A stretch of DNA of 64,000 bases, from positions 434,001-498,000 of the forward strand of contig NZ_CP083809.1 of the NCBI RefSeq assembly GCF_020149765.1. The letters run 5' to 3'. The notes under the pieces are model-generated. The model had not been told where the DNA came from. It saw nothing but the letters and a program-made list of their open reading frames with translations, and made no database searches. Below are positions 18,011-27,441 of this stretch, piece after piece (position 1 is the first letter of the stretch; every line of letters starts with the position of its first letter). Position numbers and translations under genes: made by a program. Source of the DNA: Pantoea agglomerans (GTDB lineage Bacteria; Pseudomonadota; Gammaproteobacteria; Enterobacterales; Enterobacteriaceae).

Positions 18011-19115
18011 AAAATATGGCCTGAAGCCGGTTATTAATGCCTCTGGCCGCATGACGATCCTCGGCGTCTCTACGCCATCGGCAGAGGTGGTCGACGCCGT
18101 GCAGAGCGGCCTCAGCCACTATTTTGAAATGAAAGATCTGGTCAACAAGACCGGCGCGTATATCGCGCAGCTGCTGAAGGTGGAAAACGCGGTGGTGGTC
18201 TCCTGCGCCTCGGCGGGCATCGCCCAGTGCGTGGCGGCGGTGATCGTTAAAGAGAATGACTGGCTGCTGGATAATCTGCACGCCGCGCCGCTTGAGGTGC
18301 CGCACCACATCGTGGTACCGAAAGGCCACAACGTTAACTACGGCGCGCCGGTGGGCAGCATGGTGGCGCTGGGGGGCGGGCGTCTGGTGGAGGCGGGCTA
18401 CAGCAACGAGTGTTCGCCCGAGCAGCTGGCGGCGGCGATTACGCCGCAGACCGCCGCTATCCTCTACGTGAAATCCCATCACTGCGTGCAGAAAAGCCAC
18501 CTCAGCGTCGAGCAGGCGGCGGTTGTGGCGCGCAAACACGGCGTGCCGCTGATCGTCGACGCGGCCGCCGAAGAGGATTTGCAGTGCTACTACCAGTACG
18601 GCGCCGATCTGGTGATCTACAGCGGCGCGAAGGCGATTGAGGGGCCGACCAGCGGGCTGGTGATCGGCAGAGCGCAGCCCGTGGAGTGGGTGAAGCGACA
18701 GAGCAACGGCATCGGCCGGGCGATGAAGGTAGGCAAAGAGGGCATTCTCGGCCTGACTCAGGCGATTGAAAACTATCTGCACCAGGAAAAAACCAGCGGC
18801 GCACAGATGGTGGAGAAGATGACCCCCTTTATCAACAACCTTAACCAGCTGCAGGGGGTAAGCGCCCGCGTGGTATGGGATGCGGCGGGGCGCGATATCG
18901 CCCGTGCTGAAATCAAGTTTGATGAGGCGGCCATCGGCCAGCGTACCGGCGATATCGTGCAGGCGCTGAAGAACGGCGAGACCGCTATCTATTTTCGCGG
19001 CTACAAAGCCAATGAAGGCATTATCGAGGCGGATGTGCGCAGCGTCAGCGCGGCGCAGCTGCACACTATCTTCACCTCGATTCAGACGCTGTTGAACAGA
19101 GGAACAACCGCATGA
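17994..19115 (+). CDS. DgaE-family PLP-dependent ammonia lyase
   Basis: A 373-residue fold-type I PLP enzyme of the SelA/DgaE group. DgaE of Salmonella removes ammonia from D-glucosaminate 6-phosphate to give 2-keto-3-deoxygluconate 6-phosphate. The PLP lysine is K213 in YSGAKAIEGPTSG, and D189 in IVDAAAEED would contact the pyridine nitrogen. Overlaps with both neighbours (17 and 4 bases) show tight coupling. Its pairing with a KDGP-type aldolase supports a 2-amino-3-deoxy sugar-acid phosphate pathway. The exact substrate may differ from glucosaminate, since the canonical dga PTS genes are not here. Confidence 0.82.
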   Translation: MSSIYEKYGLKPVINASGRMTILGVSTPSAEVVDAVQSGLSHYFEMKDLVNKTGAYIAQLLKVENAVVVSCASAGIAQCVAAVIVKENDWLLDNLHAAPLEVPHHIVVPKGHNVNYGAPVGSMVALGGGRLVEAGYSNECSPEQLAAAITPQTAAILYVKSHHCVQKSHLSVEQAAVVARKHGVPLIVDAAAEEDLQCYYQYGADLVIYSGAKAIEGPTSGLVIGRAQPVEWVKRQSNGIGRAMKVGKEGILGLTQAIENYLHQEKTSGAQMVEKMTPFINNLNQLQGVSARVVWDAAGRDIARAEIKFDEAAIGQRTGDIVQALKNGETAIYFRGYKANEGIIEADVRSVSAAQLHTIFTSIQTLLNRGTTA

Positions 19116-19852
19116 AGCTGACCCCCAATTTCTATCAGGATCGCCTGTGCCTTAACGTGCTGGCCGGATCGAAAGCCAACGCGCGCGCCATCTGGGAAGC
19201 GGCGGAAGGGCACGTGCTGGTGGGCGTGCTGTCAAAGAACTACAGCAGCAACGAAGCGGCTATCGCCGATATGCGCGACTATGCCGCGCTGATCGACAAT
19301 GCGCTCTCGGTGGGACTCGGCGCGGGCGACCCGAATCAGTCAAAAATGGTGAGCGAGATTTCCGCCGTGCTGCAGCCGCAGCATGTAAACCAGGTCTTTA
19401 CCGGCGTCGCCACCAGCCGCGCGCTGCTGGGCCAGTCGCAAACCGTGGTCAACGGTTTGATTTCGCCGTCCGGCATACCGGGCGTGGTAAAAATTTCCAC
19501 CGGCCCGCTCAGCTCGCAGGGCAGAGACGCGCTGGTGCCGATTGAGAGCGCCATCGCGCTGCTCAAGGACATGGGCGGCAGCTCGGTGAAATATTTCCCG
19601 ATGGGCGGGCTAAAGGCGGTGGACGAGTACCGCGCCGTCGCTCAGGCGTGCGCGGCGCATGACTTCTGGCTGGAGCCGACCGGCGGCATCGATCTCGATA
19701 ACGTTGAAGCGATCCTGCGCATCGCGCTGGAGGCGGGCGTCAGTAAAATCATCCCGCACGTCTACAGCTCTATTATCGATCCCGCCAGCGGCGACACGCG
19801 CGTCGAAGATGTGCGCCAGCTGCTGGCCATTTGCAAAAAACTGCTGCCGTAA
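19112..19852 (+). CDS. KDGP aldolase family protein (EF_0839/AHA_3917 type, DgaF-like)
   Basis: A 246-residue TIM-barrel aldolase expected to split 2-keto-3-deoxy-6-phosphogluconate into pyruvate and glyceraldehyde 3-phosphate. Typical segments include SVGLGAGDPNQSKMV, SPSGIPGVVKISTGPLS, VKYFPMGGLKAVDEY and the C-terminal GGIDLDNVEAIL. Lysines in the ISTGPLS and KYFPMGG strands are candidates for the Schiff base. It is the last gene of the coupled unit; its start overlaps the lyase stop (ATGA). Products feed directly into glycolysis. Confidence 0.82.
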   Translation: MKLTPNFYQDRLCLNVLAGSKANARAIWEAAEGHVLVGVLSKNYSSNEAAIADMRDYAALIDNALSVGLGAGDPNQSKMVSEISAVLQPQHVNQVFTGVATSRALLGQSQTVVNGLISPSGIPGVVKISTGPLSSQGRDALVPIESAIALLKDMGGSSVKYFPMGGLKAVDEYRAVAQACAAHDFWLEPTGGIDLDNVEAILRIALEAGVSKIIPHVYSSIIDPASGDTRVEDVRQLLAICKKLLP

Positions 19853-19856
19853 CGGC

Positions 19857-19896
19857 AGGCAAGCCGGCGCGCTTCACCGGGCGTCGGCGCTTGCCT
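19857..19896 (+). terminator. Long hairpin after the aldolase gene
   Basis: AGGCAAGC pairs with GCTTGCCT and the inner segment pairs partly (CCGGCGCG with CGTCGGCG). No T-tract follows, so it may attenuate or stabilise the message before the regulator gene rather than fully stop it. Confidence 0.4.
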
Positions 19897-19982
19897 GGAC
19901 GTCACGGGCCGTTCGCTTTAGGCTGCTATTTTTCGACATGATGCCGCTGAATGCATGCCAGCGCCGTAACAGGTAGACCGCC

Positions 19983-21893
19983 GTGAGATTTCCAAATCAA
20001 CGCCTTGCGCAACTGTTTGACGCCCTGCAAAACGAAACGCTGCCTCAGGATGAGCTGGCGCGGCGCTTCGCCGTTTCAACGCGCACCGTGCGCGCCGATA
20101 TCAGCGCGTTGAACGCGCTGCTGGCAGAGCACGGCGCGCAGTTCGTGCTCAACCGCGGCGCGGGCTATCAGCTTAAAATCGACGACGCGCAGCGCTTCCA
20201 GCGTCTGGAGCGGCAAAGCCGTTCGCCGCTGCGCGTGCCGCGCACCTCTGCCGAACGGGTGCGCTATATGCTGACGCGCTTTCTGACCGCCGCCTGGTCG
20301 CTCAAGCTGGAGGATCTGGCCGATGAGTGGTTCGTCAGCCGCGCCACGCTGCAAAACGATATGACCGAGGTGCGCGAGTGGCTGGCGCGCTATCACCTGA
20401 CTATCGAGAGCAAGCCCCACTACGGCATGAAGCTGTTCGGCAGCGAAGTGGCGATCCGCACCTGCCTGACCGATCTGCTGTGGCAGATCGATCAGGAGCA
20501 GGCCGACAGCCCGCTGATCACCATTGAAGCGCTGCACAGCAATATTCTGGAGACGCTGCGTCCGCTGCTGCAGCAGTGCCTGACGCGCCATAACGTTCGC
20601 CTCAGCGACGAGGGGGAGCGCTATCTGCGCCTCTACTGCGCCGTGGCGGTGCGGCGCATCAGCGAAGGCTATCCGCTGAGCGATCCCGGCGCGGAGGATG
20701 TCGGGCTGGACGTACGCGAGGCGGCGCACGAGCTGATTAATCTGCTGCGGCCGCTGGTGGGCAAGCCGGTGTCGCCGGCGGAAGAGGGCTGGCTACGCGT
20801 CAATATTGCGGCGCGCCAGATGCAGGAGGTGGCGCCGAGCACCATCAACGCCGATGACGCCGACGCGCTGGTGGACTATCTGCTGAGCTATATCAACACC
20901 CACTACAACTACAACCTGCAGGGCGACGAACAGCTGCGCGCCGATCTGCTGACGCACATTAAAACCATGATCACCCGCGTGCGCTATCAGATCCATATCC
21001 CTAATCCGCTGCTGAGCAATATCAAACAGCACTACCCGATGGCCTATGACGTGACGCTGGCGGCGGTCTCCAGCTGGGGCAAATACACGCCTTACGTTAT
21101 CAGCGAGAATGAGATCGGCTTTCTGGTGCTGCATATCGGCGTCGGGCTGGAGCGCCACTACGACGTCGGCTACCAGCGCCGTCCGCAGGTGCTGCTGGTG
21201 TGCGACAGCGGCAACTCCACGCTGCGGATGATTGAGGCGATGCTGCTGCGCAAATATCCGCAGCTGCAGGTCACCGGTCGGCTGTCGCAGCGCGACTATG
21301 AGGCGCGCACGCGCATCGACGAAGATTTCGTTATCTCTACCACGCGGCTAAGCGAGAAGGATAAGCCGGTGGTGGTGATATCGCCGTTTCCCACCGGCTT
21401 CCAGCTGGAGCAGATCGGCAAGCTGGTGCTGGTGGATCGCACCCGCCCCTATATGCTGGAGAAGTTTTTCGACGCGCAGCACTTCCTGATCGTCGATAAG
21501 CCGATGACGCAGTCGCAGCTGTTTCGTCAGCTGTGCGACCAGCTGGAGGCGGAGGGGTTTGTCGACGCGAGCTTTTATCCCTCGGTAGAGGAGCGCGAGG
21601 CGATCGTCAGCACCATGCTGGGCGAGGGCATCGCGCTGCCGCACTCGCTCGGCCTGCTGGCGAAAAAGACCGTGGTCTATACGGTGCTGGCACCGCAGGG
21701 CATCGCGTGGGGCGACGATACCGCGTCGGTGATCTTCCTGCTGGCGATCAGTAAAAGCGAGTATGAAGAGGCGATGGCGATCTACGATCTCTTCGTGACC
21801 TTTATGCGCGAAAGGGCGATGACCCGGCTGCGTGACAGCCAGGATTTTGCCGCCTTCAAGGCGGTGGCGATTGAGTGTCTGGGGCGGCTGTAA
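19983..21893 (+). CDS. PRD-containing PTS-type transcriptional regulator (BglG/MtlR-like)
   Basis: A 636-residue multidomain regulator. Its parts are an N-terminal helix-turn-helix (FAVSTRTVRADISALNALL), a second winged-helix-like segment, two PRDs (about residues 175-270 and 285-395), an EIIB-like domain with Cys407 in LLVCDSGNSTL, and an EIIA-like domain with His554 in GIALPHSLG. The HTH shows it is a DNA-binding activator rather than an RNA antiterminator. It should respond to phosphorylation by HPr and to substrate traffic. It starts with GTG 130 bases after the aldolase gene and likely controls the upstream operon. Confidence 0.85.
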   Translation: MRFPNQRLAQLFDALQNETLPQDELARRFAVSTRTVRADISALNALLAEHGAQFVLNRGAGYQLKIDDAQRFQRLERQSRSPLRVPRTSAERVRYMLTRFLTAAWSLKLEDLADEWFVSRATLQNDMTEVREWLARYHLTIESKPHYGMKLFGSEVAIRTCLTDLLWQIDQEQADSPLITIEALHSNILETLRPLLQQCLTRHNVRLSDEGERYLRLYCAVAVRRISEGYPLSDPGAEDVGLDVREAAHELINLLRPLVGKPVSPAEEGWLRVNIAARQMQEVAPSTINADDADALVDYLLSYINTHYNYNLQGDEQLRADLLTHIKTMITRVRYQIHIPNPLLSNIKQHYPMAYDVTLAAVSSWGKYTPYVISENEIGFLVLHIGVGLERHYDVGYQRRPQVLLVCDSGNSTLRMIEAMLLRKYPQLQVTGRLSQRDYEARTRIDEDFVISTTRLSEKDKPVVVISPFPTGFQLEQIGKLVLVDRTRPYMLEKFFDAQHFLIVDKPMTQSQLFRQLCDQLEAEGFVDASFYPSVEEREAIVSTMLGEGIALPHSLGLLAKKTVVYTVLAPQGIAWGDDTASVIFLLAISKSEYEEAMAIYDLFVTFMRERAMTRLRDSQDFAAFKAVAIECLGRL

Positions 21894-21936
21894 TAGCCGG
21901 CTCCCGTCTCTGAGGTAATCTGGTGCCGTTGGGCGA

Positions 21937-22836
21937 CTAGCTTTTTTTCGCCAGCAGACGCGGGATCTCGCGCAGGCACCAGGCTTTGGCTTCGCCCATG
22001 CTGTCGCGGCGCCACGCCATAATAATATCGACTTCGCGGGTATATTCCGGGCTGACGACGCGCAGCCGACCTTCCGCTATATCCTTCTCCACCAGCGAAT
22101 AGGGCATGGTAGCGACGCCCAGCCCCGCCAGCAGCGCGCGGCGCTTGTCATCCATGCTGCTGACCGTCAGACGCTGCTGTTTATCCAGCAGCTGCACCGT
22201 CAGCACCGGGCGCTCGCGCGCCGTATCGGCCACCGCAATGCCGCGATACTTCACGCGCGTCACCTCCGACTGGGGTTCCGGCTCGTTGTGAATAGGGTGG
22301 TCAGCGCTGGCGACATAGACGCTCATCATGGTGTAGAGCTTGCGGGTATTGATTTCGGTGGAGGCGCGGAAGTGCATATCCGGGGCGATGACGATATCGG
22401 CGCGGCCCTGCTCCAGCCGCTCCCACGCGCCCGCCAGCACTTCGGTGATCAATGAAATCTGGGTGTTGGCTTTTTCCGACAGCTTCTCTACCAGCGGGAA
22501 GAGGGCGTCGGTCGGCACCAGCGCTTCGGTGACGATAGTCAGGTGGGTTTCCCAGCCGCGTGCCAGCGCTTCGGCGTCGGTGGTGAGCTTGTCTGCCGCC
22601 TCCAGCAGCACGCGCCCGCGCTCCAGCAGCATGCGCCCGACGTTGGTGAATTTCGTTCGGTGGCCAGAGCGGTCGAACAGCACCACATCCAGCTCCTCTT
22701 CCAGCTTTTGCATGGTGTAGCTGAGCGCCGACGGGACGCGCCCCAGCTCGTCCGCCGCCGCCGCAAAACTGCCGCGGCGATCGATTGCATCCATAACGCG
22801 CAGCGCTTCAAGGGTTAAGGCACGCTCTTTAGCCAT
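21937..22836 (-). CDS. yhaJ: LysR-type regulator YhaJ
   Basis: A 299-residue LysR regulator, very close to E. coli YhaJ across its whole length. The winged HTH lies at about residues 5-65 (GSFAAAADELGRVPSALSYT) and the ligand-binding domain follows. In E. coli YhaJ activates yhaK and responds to aromatic or quinone-like compounds. It is divergent from yhaK, with the 130-bp gap holding the expected control region. Confidence 0.95.
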   Translation of the reverse strand: MAKERALTLEALRVMDAIDRRGSFAAAADELGRVPSALSYTMQKLEEELDVVLFDRSGHRTKFTNVGRMLLERGRVLLEAADKLTTDAEALARGWETHLTIVTEALVPTDALFPLVEKLSEKANTQISLITEVLAGAWERLEQGRADIVIAPDMHFRASTEINTRKLYTMMSVYVASADHPIHNEPEPQSEVTRVKYRGIAVADTARERPVLTVQLLDKQQRLTVSSMDDKRRALLAGLGVATMPYSLVEKDIAEGRLRVVSPEYTREVDIIMAWRRDSMGEAKAWCLREIPRLLAKKS

Positions 22837-22966
22837 CCGAACTCTCTTTCAGGAAATTTGAATATGCACGGCAGATTAACTGGCTAACAATACGGCGTCC
22901 AGCCTTTTACCATAATGGGTATCAAGTCTGCGGCCGCTCTCTGCCGCAGCGAGCTGGAGGTAAATT

Positions 22967-23671
22967 ATGATAACGACGCGCAGTGCGTCCGCGTGCGGTC
23001 AGGCCGATTTTGGCTGGTTGCAGGCACGCTACAGTTTCTCTTTTGGTCACTATTTCGATCCCAAATTAATGGGCTACGCCTCGCTACGGGTGCTGAATCA
23101 GGAAGTGCTGGCGCCAGGGGCCGCCTTTCAGCCGCGCACCTATCCACAGGTCGACGTGCTGAATATCGTGCTGCAGGGCGAGGCGGAGTACCGCGACAGC
23201 GAAGGCAACCATATCGTCGCGCGCGAGGGCGAAGCGCTGCTGCTTGCCACGCAGCAGGGCGTCAGCTACAGCGAAATCAACCTGCGTAAGGATCAGCCGC
23301 TGACGCGCATGCAGATCTGGCTGGCCGCCTGTCCCGAGCGGGAAAACCCGACGCTGCAAAAGATCGCGCTGTCGGAGCATGGCCATCTGCAGCTGATCGC
23401 CTCGCCGGACGGCGCGGGCAACAGCCTGCAGCTGCGTCAGCAGGTGTGGGTGCATCAGCTGCTGCTGGCGCCGGGCGAAGAGCAGTCGCTGACGCTGCGC
23501 GGGCCGCGCGCCTATCTGCAGTCGATTCACGGCTCGCTGGAGGCGGTGACGCACGAGGATCGTCATGAGAAGCTGGGCTGTGGCGACGGGGCGTTTTTGC
23601 AGGAGGAGCAGCAGATCCGGCTGCGGGCAAAAACCGCGACGCGGGCGCTGGTGATCGATATACCGGTGTAA
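22967..23671 (+). CDS. yhaK: Pirin-like bicupin protein YhaK
   Basis: A 234-residue bicupin of the pirin family, nearly colinear with E. coli YhaK (FSFGHYFDPKLMGYASLRVL; ARYSFSFGH). Cupin-1 carries NIVLQGEAEYRDSEGN. YhaK is used as a redox marker in E. coli and some pirins have quercetinase activity, but its physiological substrate is unknown. It is divergently paired with its likely activator yhaJ. A clear terminator follows. Confidence 0.94.
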   Translation: MITTRSASACGQADFGWLQARYSFSFGHYFDPKLMGYASLRVLNQEVLAPGAAFQPRTYPQVDVLNIVLQGEAEYRDSEGNHIVAREGEALLLATQQGVSYSEINLRKDQPLTRMQIWLAACPERENPTLQKIALSEHGHLQLIASPDGAGNSLQLRQQVWVHQLLLAPGEEQSLTLRGPRAYLQSIHGSLEAVTHEDRHEKLGCGDGAFLQEEQQIRLRAKTATRALVIDIPV

Positions 23672-23675
23672 AAAA

Positions 23676-23697
23676 GGGCGGCCAGAGCCGCCCTTTT
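23676..23697 (+). terminator. Intrinsic terminator after yhaK
   Basis: Stem GGGCGGC / GCCGCCC with loop CAGA, preceded by an A-run and followed by TTTT, so it can act in both directions. Confidence 0.82.
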
Positions 23698-23737
23698 GCA
23701 TCTGTTGCCGCGGGTTTTATCCGTGGCTCTGCGTCTC

Positions 23738-23773
23738 CTCTTCTCCGCCAGTGAACAGATGAGCGGAGAAGAG
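23738..23773 (-). terminator. Perfect 11-bp hairpin after dolP
   Basis: CTCTTCTCCGC and GCGGAGAAGAG pair perfectly around a 14-base loop, 7 bases after the dolP stop. There is no U-tract, so it may be a stabiliser or a Rho-dependent end. Confidence 0.5.
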
Positions 23774-23779
23774 GCTCGC

Positions 23780-24352
23780 TTACTTCAGCATGGTGAACGC
23801 GGTGGTCACGTGCTTCACGCCGCTCACCCGGCTGGCGATATCCGCCGCCGCCTTCGCCTCTTCCTCGGTCACCAGACCTAACAGGAACACTTCGCCGTTC
23901 TCGGTGGTCACCTTCACGTTCGATGATTTCACCTGATCGCTGCCCAGCAGCTGCGAGCGAATTTTGGTGGTGATCCAGGTATCCGACGACGAGGTGCCAA
24001 GGCTGACCTTCTGACCAATGCGAATCTCGTTGTAGACCTCGGTTGCGCCGTCAACGCCCATGGCGATCTGCTTCGCGCGGCTGGCGATATCCTGCGACGG
24101 CGCCTGGCCGGTCAGCAGCACTTTGCCCTGATAGGCGGTGGCGATAACGCGCGCGTCGCTTTTAATCTGCTGATCTTTCGCCAGCGCGTTGCTGACGCGC
24201 AGCTCCAGCGTGCCGTCATCAACCTGGGTGCCGACGGTGCGCGGATCGGTGGCGGTTTTAGTGGCGACGGCCGCGCCGCCGGCGACGACGGCAACGCAGC
24301 CCTGCAACAGCATAGCGGTTAACAGGATAGCGACAGCGTTCAATGCTTTCAT
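23780..24352 (-). CDS. dolP: Division and outer-membrane stress-associated lipoprotein DolP (YraP)
   Basis: A 190-residue outer-membrane lipoprotein with two BON domains that keeps the outer membrane and BAM activity sound and localises to the septum. The lipobox is LLQGC, with Cys19 lipidated after cleavage. BON1 covers about 45-112 and BON2 about 124-190. The chosen ATG has AAGGAG 6 bases upstream. It sits just after diaA, as in the E. coli yraN-diaA-dolP order. Confidence 0.95.
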   Translation of the reverse strand: MKALNAVAILLTAMLLQGCVAVVAGGAAVATKTATDPRTVGTQVDDGTLELRVSNALAKDQQIKSDARVIATAYQGKVLLTGQAPSQDIASRAKQIAMGVDGATEVYNEIRIGQKVSLGTSSSDTWITTKIRSQLLGSDQVKSSNVKVTTENGEVFLLGLVTEEEAKAAADIASRVSGVKHVTTAFTMLK

Positions 24353-24366
24353 GTTTGCTCCTTCAG

Positions 24367-24954
24367 TCATTCCTGGTGGGGAAACAGGGTGTTATCAATC
24401 AGATCGCACAGACAGTTCAGCGTCAGCATATGCATCTCATGGATGCGGGCGCTGCGGTGCGACGGAATGCGAATTTCCACGTCGTGCGGGCCGAGCAGGC
24501 CCGCCAGCTCGCCGCCGTCATAGCCGGTAAGCGCAACGATGGTCATATCACGGGTAACCGCGGCTTCCACCGCTTTAACGATATCGCGCGTGTTGCCGCG
24601 GGTGGAGATTGCCAGCAGGACGTCGCCGGTCTGACCCAGCGCGCGTACCTGTTTGGCGTAGATTTCATCGTGTTGACGATCGTTGCCGATCGCCGTCAGC
24701 ATCACGTTGTCCGCGCTGAGCGCCAGCGCAGGCAGGCTGGGGCGCTCGGTCTCGAAGCGGTTGATCATGCTGGCGGCGAAATGCTGCGCGTTGGCGGCCG
24801 ATGCGCCGTTGCCGCAGCTGAGGATTTTATTGCCGTTAAGCAGGCACTGCACCAGCGTCATCGCGGCGCGGGAAATGGCATCCGGCAGCGCTTCTGCGGC
24901 GGCAATCTGGGTTTGAATACTTTCAGTAAAACACGCTTTAATTCTGTCCTGCAC
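24367..24954 (-). CDS. diaA: DnaA initiator-associating protein DiaA
   Basis: A 195-residue SIS-domain protein that forms tetramers, binds DnaA and promotes timely initiation at oriC. The SIS phosphosugar-binding loop [15 protein letters not shown] is present. It starts with GTG ([16 protein letters not shown]), the same unusual start used in E. coli, preceded by AGGTGG. It is close-coupled with yraN upstream and dolP downstream. Confidence 0.95.
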   Translation of the reverse strand: MQDRIKACFTESIQTQIAAAEALPDAISRAAMTLVQCLLNGNKILSCGNGASAANAQHFAASMINRFETERPSLPALALSADNVMLTAIGNDRQHDEIYAKQVRALGQTGDVLLAISTRGNTRDIVKAVEAAVTRDMTIVALTGYDGGELAGLLGPHDVEIRIPSHRSARIHEMHMLTLNCLCDLIDNTLFPHQE

Positions 24955-24968
24955 ACGACCACCTGGTT

Positions 24969-25364
24969 CTATACGTCTGCATTAAAGGCATTGGGCAGCC
25001 ACTCCAGCGCCGTACCGGTAATGGCGATGATGTCGAAACGGCAATCCACCGTATCAAAACTGCCGCCGCGCTGGGCCAGCCAGAGGGCGGCGGCGCGCAG
25101 CAGCTTTTGCCGTTTGAGGCGAGTCACGCTGGCCAGCGCGCCACCGTAGCGCGCATCGCGCCGGTAGCGCACCTCTACGAATACCCAGCATGCGCCGTCG
25201 CGCATGATGAGATCCAGCTCGCCGCCGCGATAAGTCACGTTGCTGGCGACCCAGCGCAGCCCGGCGCGCTCTAAATAGCGCCGGGCGCGCTGTTCCTGTT
25301 CAGCGCCGAGGCGCCGAGTGGTCAGGAGGCGGGAACGATCTCGCCCTGACGATACTGGCTCCAT
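24969..25364 (-). CDS. yraN: UPF0102 protein YraN
   Basis: A 131-residue protein of the UPF0102 family, which has an endonuclease-like (Holliday-junction resolvase) fold with [10 protein letters not shown] and VFVEVRYRR holding the acidic and basic active-site-like residues. A role in DNA processing is inferred only from fold. The start is set at [16 protein letters not shown], overlapping the end of lpoA by 43 bases; an earlier in-frame ATG eight codons upstream is possible. Confidence 0.88.
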   Translation of the reverse strand: MEPVSSGRDRSRLLTTRRLGAEQEQRARRYLERAGLRWVASNVTYRGGELDLIMRDGACWVFVEVRYRRDARYGGALASVTRLKRQKLLRAAALWLAQRGGSFDTVDCRFDIIAITGTALEWLPNAFNADV

Positions 25365-27379
25365 GACAACGTCCTGTTGATCACGCAATCCTGATTCGCG
25401 CTCAGCTTGCCGGTATTGCCGTCGATGGTGAAGCCCGGCGTCTGGCGCATCTGGTTGAAACTGTTCGCCAGCGTCCAGGCGTCGATGCCCATCGCATAGA
25501 GGCGAACCAGCGAGTAGTCGTTATTGAACGACTGCGCCGCGCGCTGCATCAGCGCCGGATTACGGCCCGAGAGCAGCGGAATATCGCTGAACTGCAGGCC
25601 TTCCATCTCCAGACGGAAGTCCGGGCCAGCGCCTGCCTGATAGCTGCGCGAGCTGGCGTAGAGCGAGGCTGCGCTGCGGCTGCCGGTGCGCATAGCGATC
25701 ATCGGCTTGATCAGCTGCAGCTCATCCTGCGTCGAGACGATATAGACCGAATCGACGCCGCCGCCGCTCGCTGCCGCCGGCTCGCTCTGCTGCTGCGGCG
25801 CCGGAATATTCAGTCCGGCAATAGTCACGCCCTGGGAGTCAGCTGCGGCAGGCTGGACATTGACCGGCGTGCCGCTCAGCGTAATGCCCGCGCCGCTGTT
25901 GATCCCCTGTTTCAGCTCAGCGGTCGAGCCGAAGCGTTGCTGCAGCGGCGCCGAGCCGCCCAGCTTCTGCCACTCCTGCGCAAAGGCGTTGACCACGCGA
26001 TCGCCGAAGCTGCTGCGCGGCACCAGCAGCAGCGGCTGGCGCTTGCCCTGGTTCCACATATGGTGCGCGGCATCGCGCGCTTCGTCTTCAGGAGAAAGCG
26101 CAAAATAGCAAATATTCGGATGGTTCTGGATCTGCTCCGGCGCGTTGAGCGCCAGCACGTTGAGCGGCGTCTGGCTGTTGGCGACCGTTTCGACATTATT
26201 TTTCAGCAGCGGGCCGACCACCAGGGTCGCGCCATCCTGCTGCGCCTGCTGCATAACCTGCTGAATCGACTGGCTGCTGGTGTCGTACACCTTGACCTGA
26301 GCGCTGCTGGAGGGCGCGCTGGCCGCTGGCTGAGGCTGTGCGGCAGCGGGCTGCTGGGCCGCCTCTGGCGTGATGGCGGCGGCAGCCGGGCTGACCACGG
26401 CGTTGGCTTCACCGGCTGGCGCGCTTTCCGCGGCAGCTGGCGGGTTCGCAGGCTGCGCGCTATCCGCGGCGGCCGACTGGGTCGCGGGCTGTGCGGCAGG
26501 CTGCGGCGCGGCGTTCAGCGCGCCATTTTTCGCATCGTTAAAGCCTTTTTGAATGGCGCTGGCGAAAACCTGCGCCTGACCGTTCAGCGGCAGCAGCAGC
26601 GCAATAGTGCTGGTTGAGGCTTTGGTGTAGTTCTGCGCCTGGCTCAGCGGCGTCGGCAGGGTTTTAGCCGCCGGGTTTTGCGGATAGCGCGTCTGCCAGT
26701 CTTTCAGGGCGGACTTCAGCATCTCGCCGTCCTGCGCGTTGGCGCGCCAGACGTTAAGCAGATCCAGCCAGCCCTGCAGGGTGTTTTCATCGGCGTTGAT
26801 CACCAGGCTGCTCGCCTCCTGCGGCGTCATCTGCGTCAGCGTCTGCCAGGTGGCGTCGATGTTTTTCTGACGATCGTCGCCGCTCAGCAGCGGCTCCTGC
26901 GCAATATAGGCGCGCAGCAGCGTCAGCGAGGGTTTGCCCTGCGCGGCGGCGATCTGCAGGCCATAGTAGCGCGCCTGCTGCTCTTTCGACAGATCGTCCA
27001 CCTTGACCTGATTCAGCAGCTGCGTCGCCCCTGGCACGTTCTGCTGGCTAAACAGGAACTGCGATTTAAGCAGCAGCAGCTCCTGCTGTTGCGTGTCGCT
27101 GAGCTGGCTCGGCAGCAGGTTCAGCTGCTGGCCGGCTTGAGGATACTTTCCTTCTTTCATCAGGGCACGGATGGCAAGTAATTGCCAGTCTGTCCTGCTA
27201 TCATCGCTGCTTTGCTGCACTTGCTGCAGATAGTAATCAGACCCGCCGGTAATGGGCCCCTGAATATTTACGTTTGAGGTTTGCGGCCCCTGACCGCTAC
27301 AGGCGGCTAAAATCAGCCCAGCAAGAAGGACAGGCACAAAGCGTCCTGCTTTATGACGAACGACTTTTGAAGGAAGCAT
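25322..27379 (-). CDS. lpoA: Penicillin-binding protein activator LpoA
   Basis: Outer-membrane lipoprotein that reaches through the periplasm to stimulate PBP1a. It has 685 residues from [10 protein letters not shown], with lipobox ILAAC (Cys27). The N-terminal TPR-like helical domain covers about 30-250 and the C-terminal periplasmic-binding-protein-like domain about 340-685. Between them, at about 300-370, is a low-complexity linker made almost wholly of A, P, Q, S and T, extending the family's usual length. Upstream in-frame methionines give no signal peptide at the N-terminus, so this start is preferred. Confidence 0.95.
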   Translation of the reverse strand: MLPSKVVRHKAGRFVPVLLAGLILAACSGQGPQTSNVNIQGPITGGSDYYLQQVQQSSDDSRTDWQLLAIRALMKEGKYPQAGQQLNLLPSQLSDTQQQELLLLKSQFLFSQQNVPGATQLLNQVKVDDLSKEQQARYYGLQIAAAQGKPSLTLLRAYIAQEPLLSGDDRQKNIDATWQTLTQMTPQEASSLVINADENTLQGWLDLLNVWRANAQDGEMLKSALKDWQTRYPQNPAAKTLPTPLSQAQNYTKASTSTIALLLPLNGQAQVFASAIQKGFNDAKNGALNAAPQPAAQPATQSAAADSAQPANPPAAAESAPAGEANAVVSPAAAAITPEAAQQPAAAQPQPAASAPSSSAQVKVYDTSSQSIQQVMQQAQQDGATLVVGPLLKNNVETVANSQTPLNVLALNAPEQIQNHPNICYFALSPEDEARDAAHHMWNQGKRQPLLLVPRSSFGDRVVNAFAQEWQKLGGSAPLQQRFGSTAELKQGINSGAGITLSGTPVNVQPAAADSQGVTIAGLNIPAPQQQSEPAAASGGGVDSVYIVSTQDELQLIKPMIAMRTGSRSAASLYASSRSYQAGAGPDFRLEMEGLQFSDIPLLSGRNPALMQRAAQSFNNDYSLVRLYAMGIDAWTLANSFNQMRQTPGFTIDGNTGKLSANQDCVINRTLSWSQYRQGEIVPAS

Positions 27380-27441
27380 ACTGTATCCAGTGATGTTTTT
27401 TTCAAGATGCTCAATATTAAATCGGCAATTCGGATGAAACA

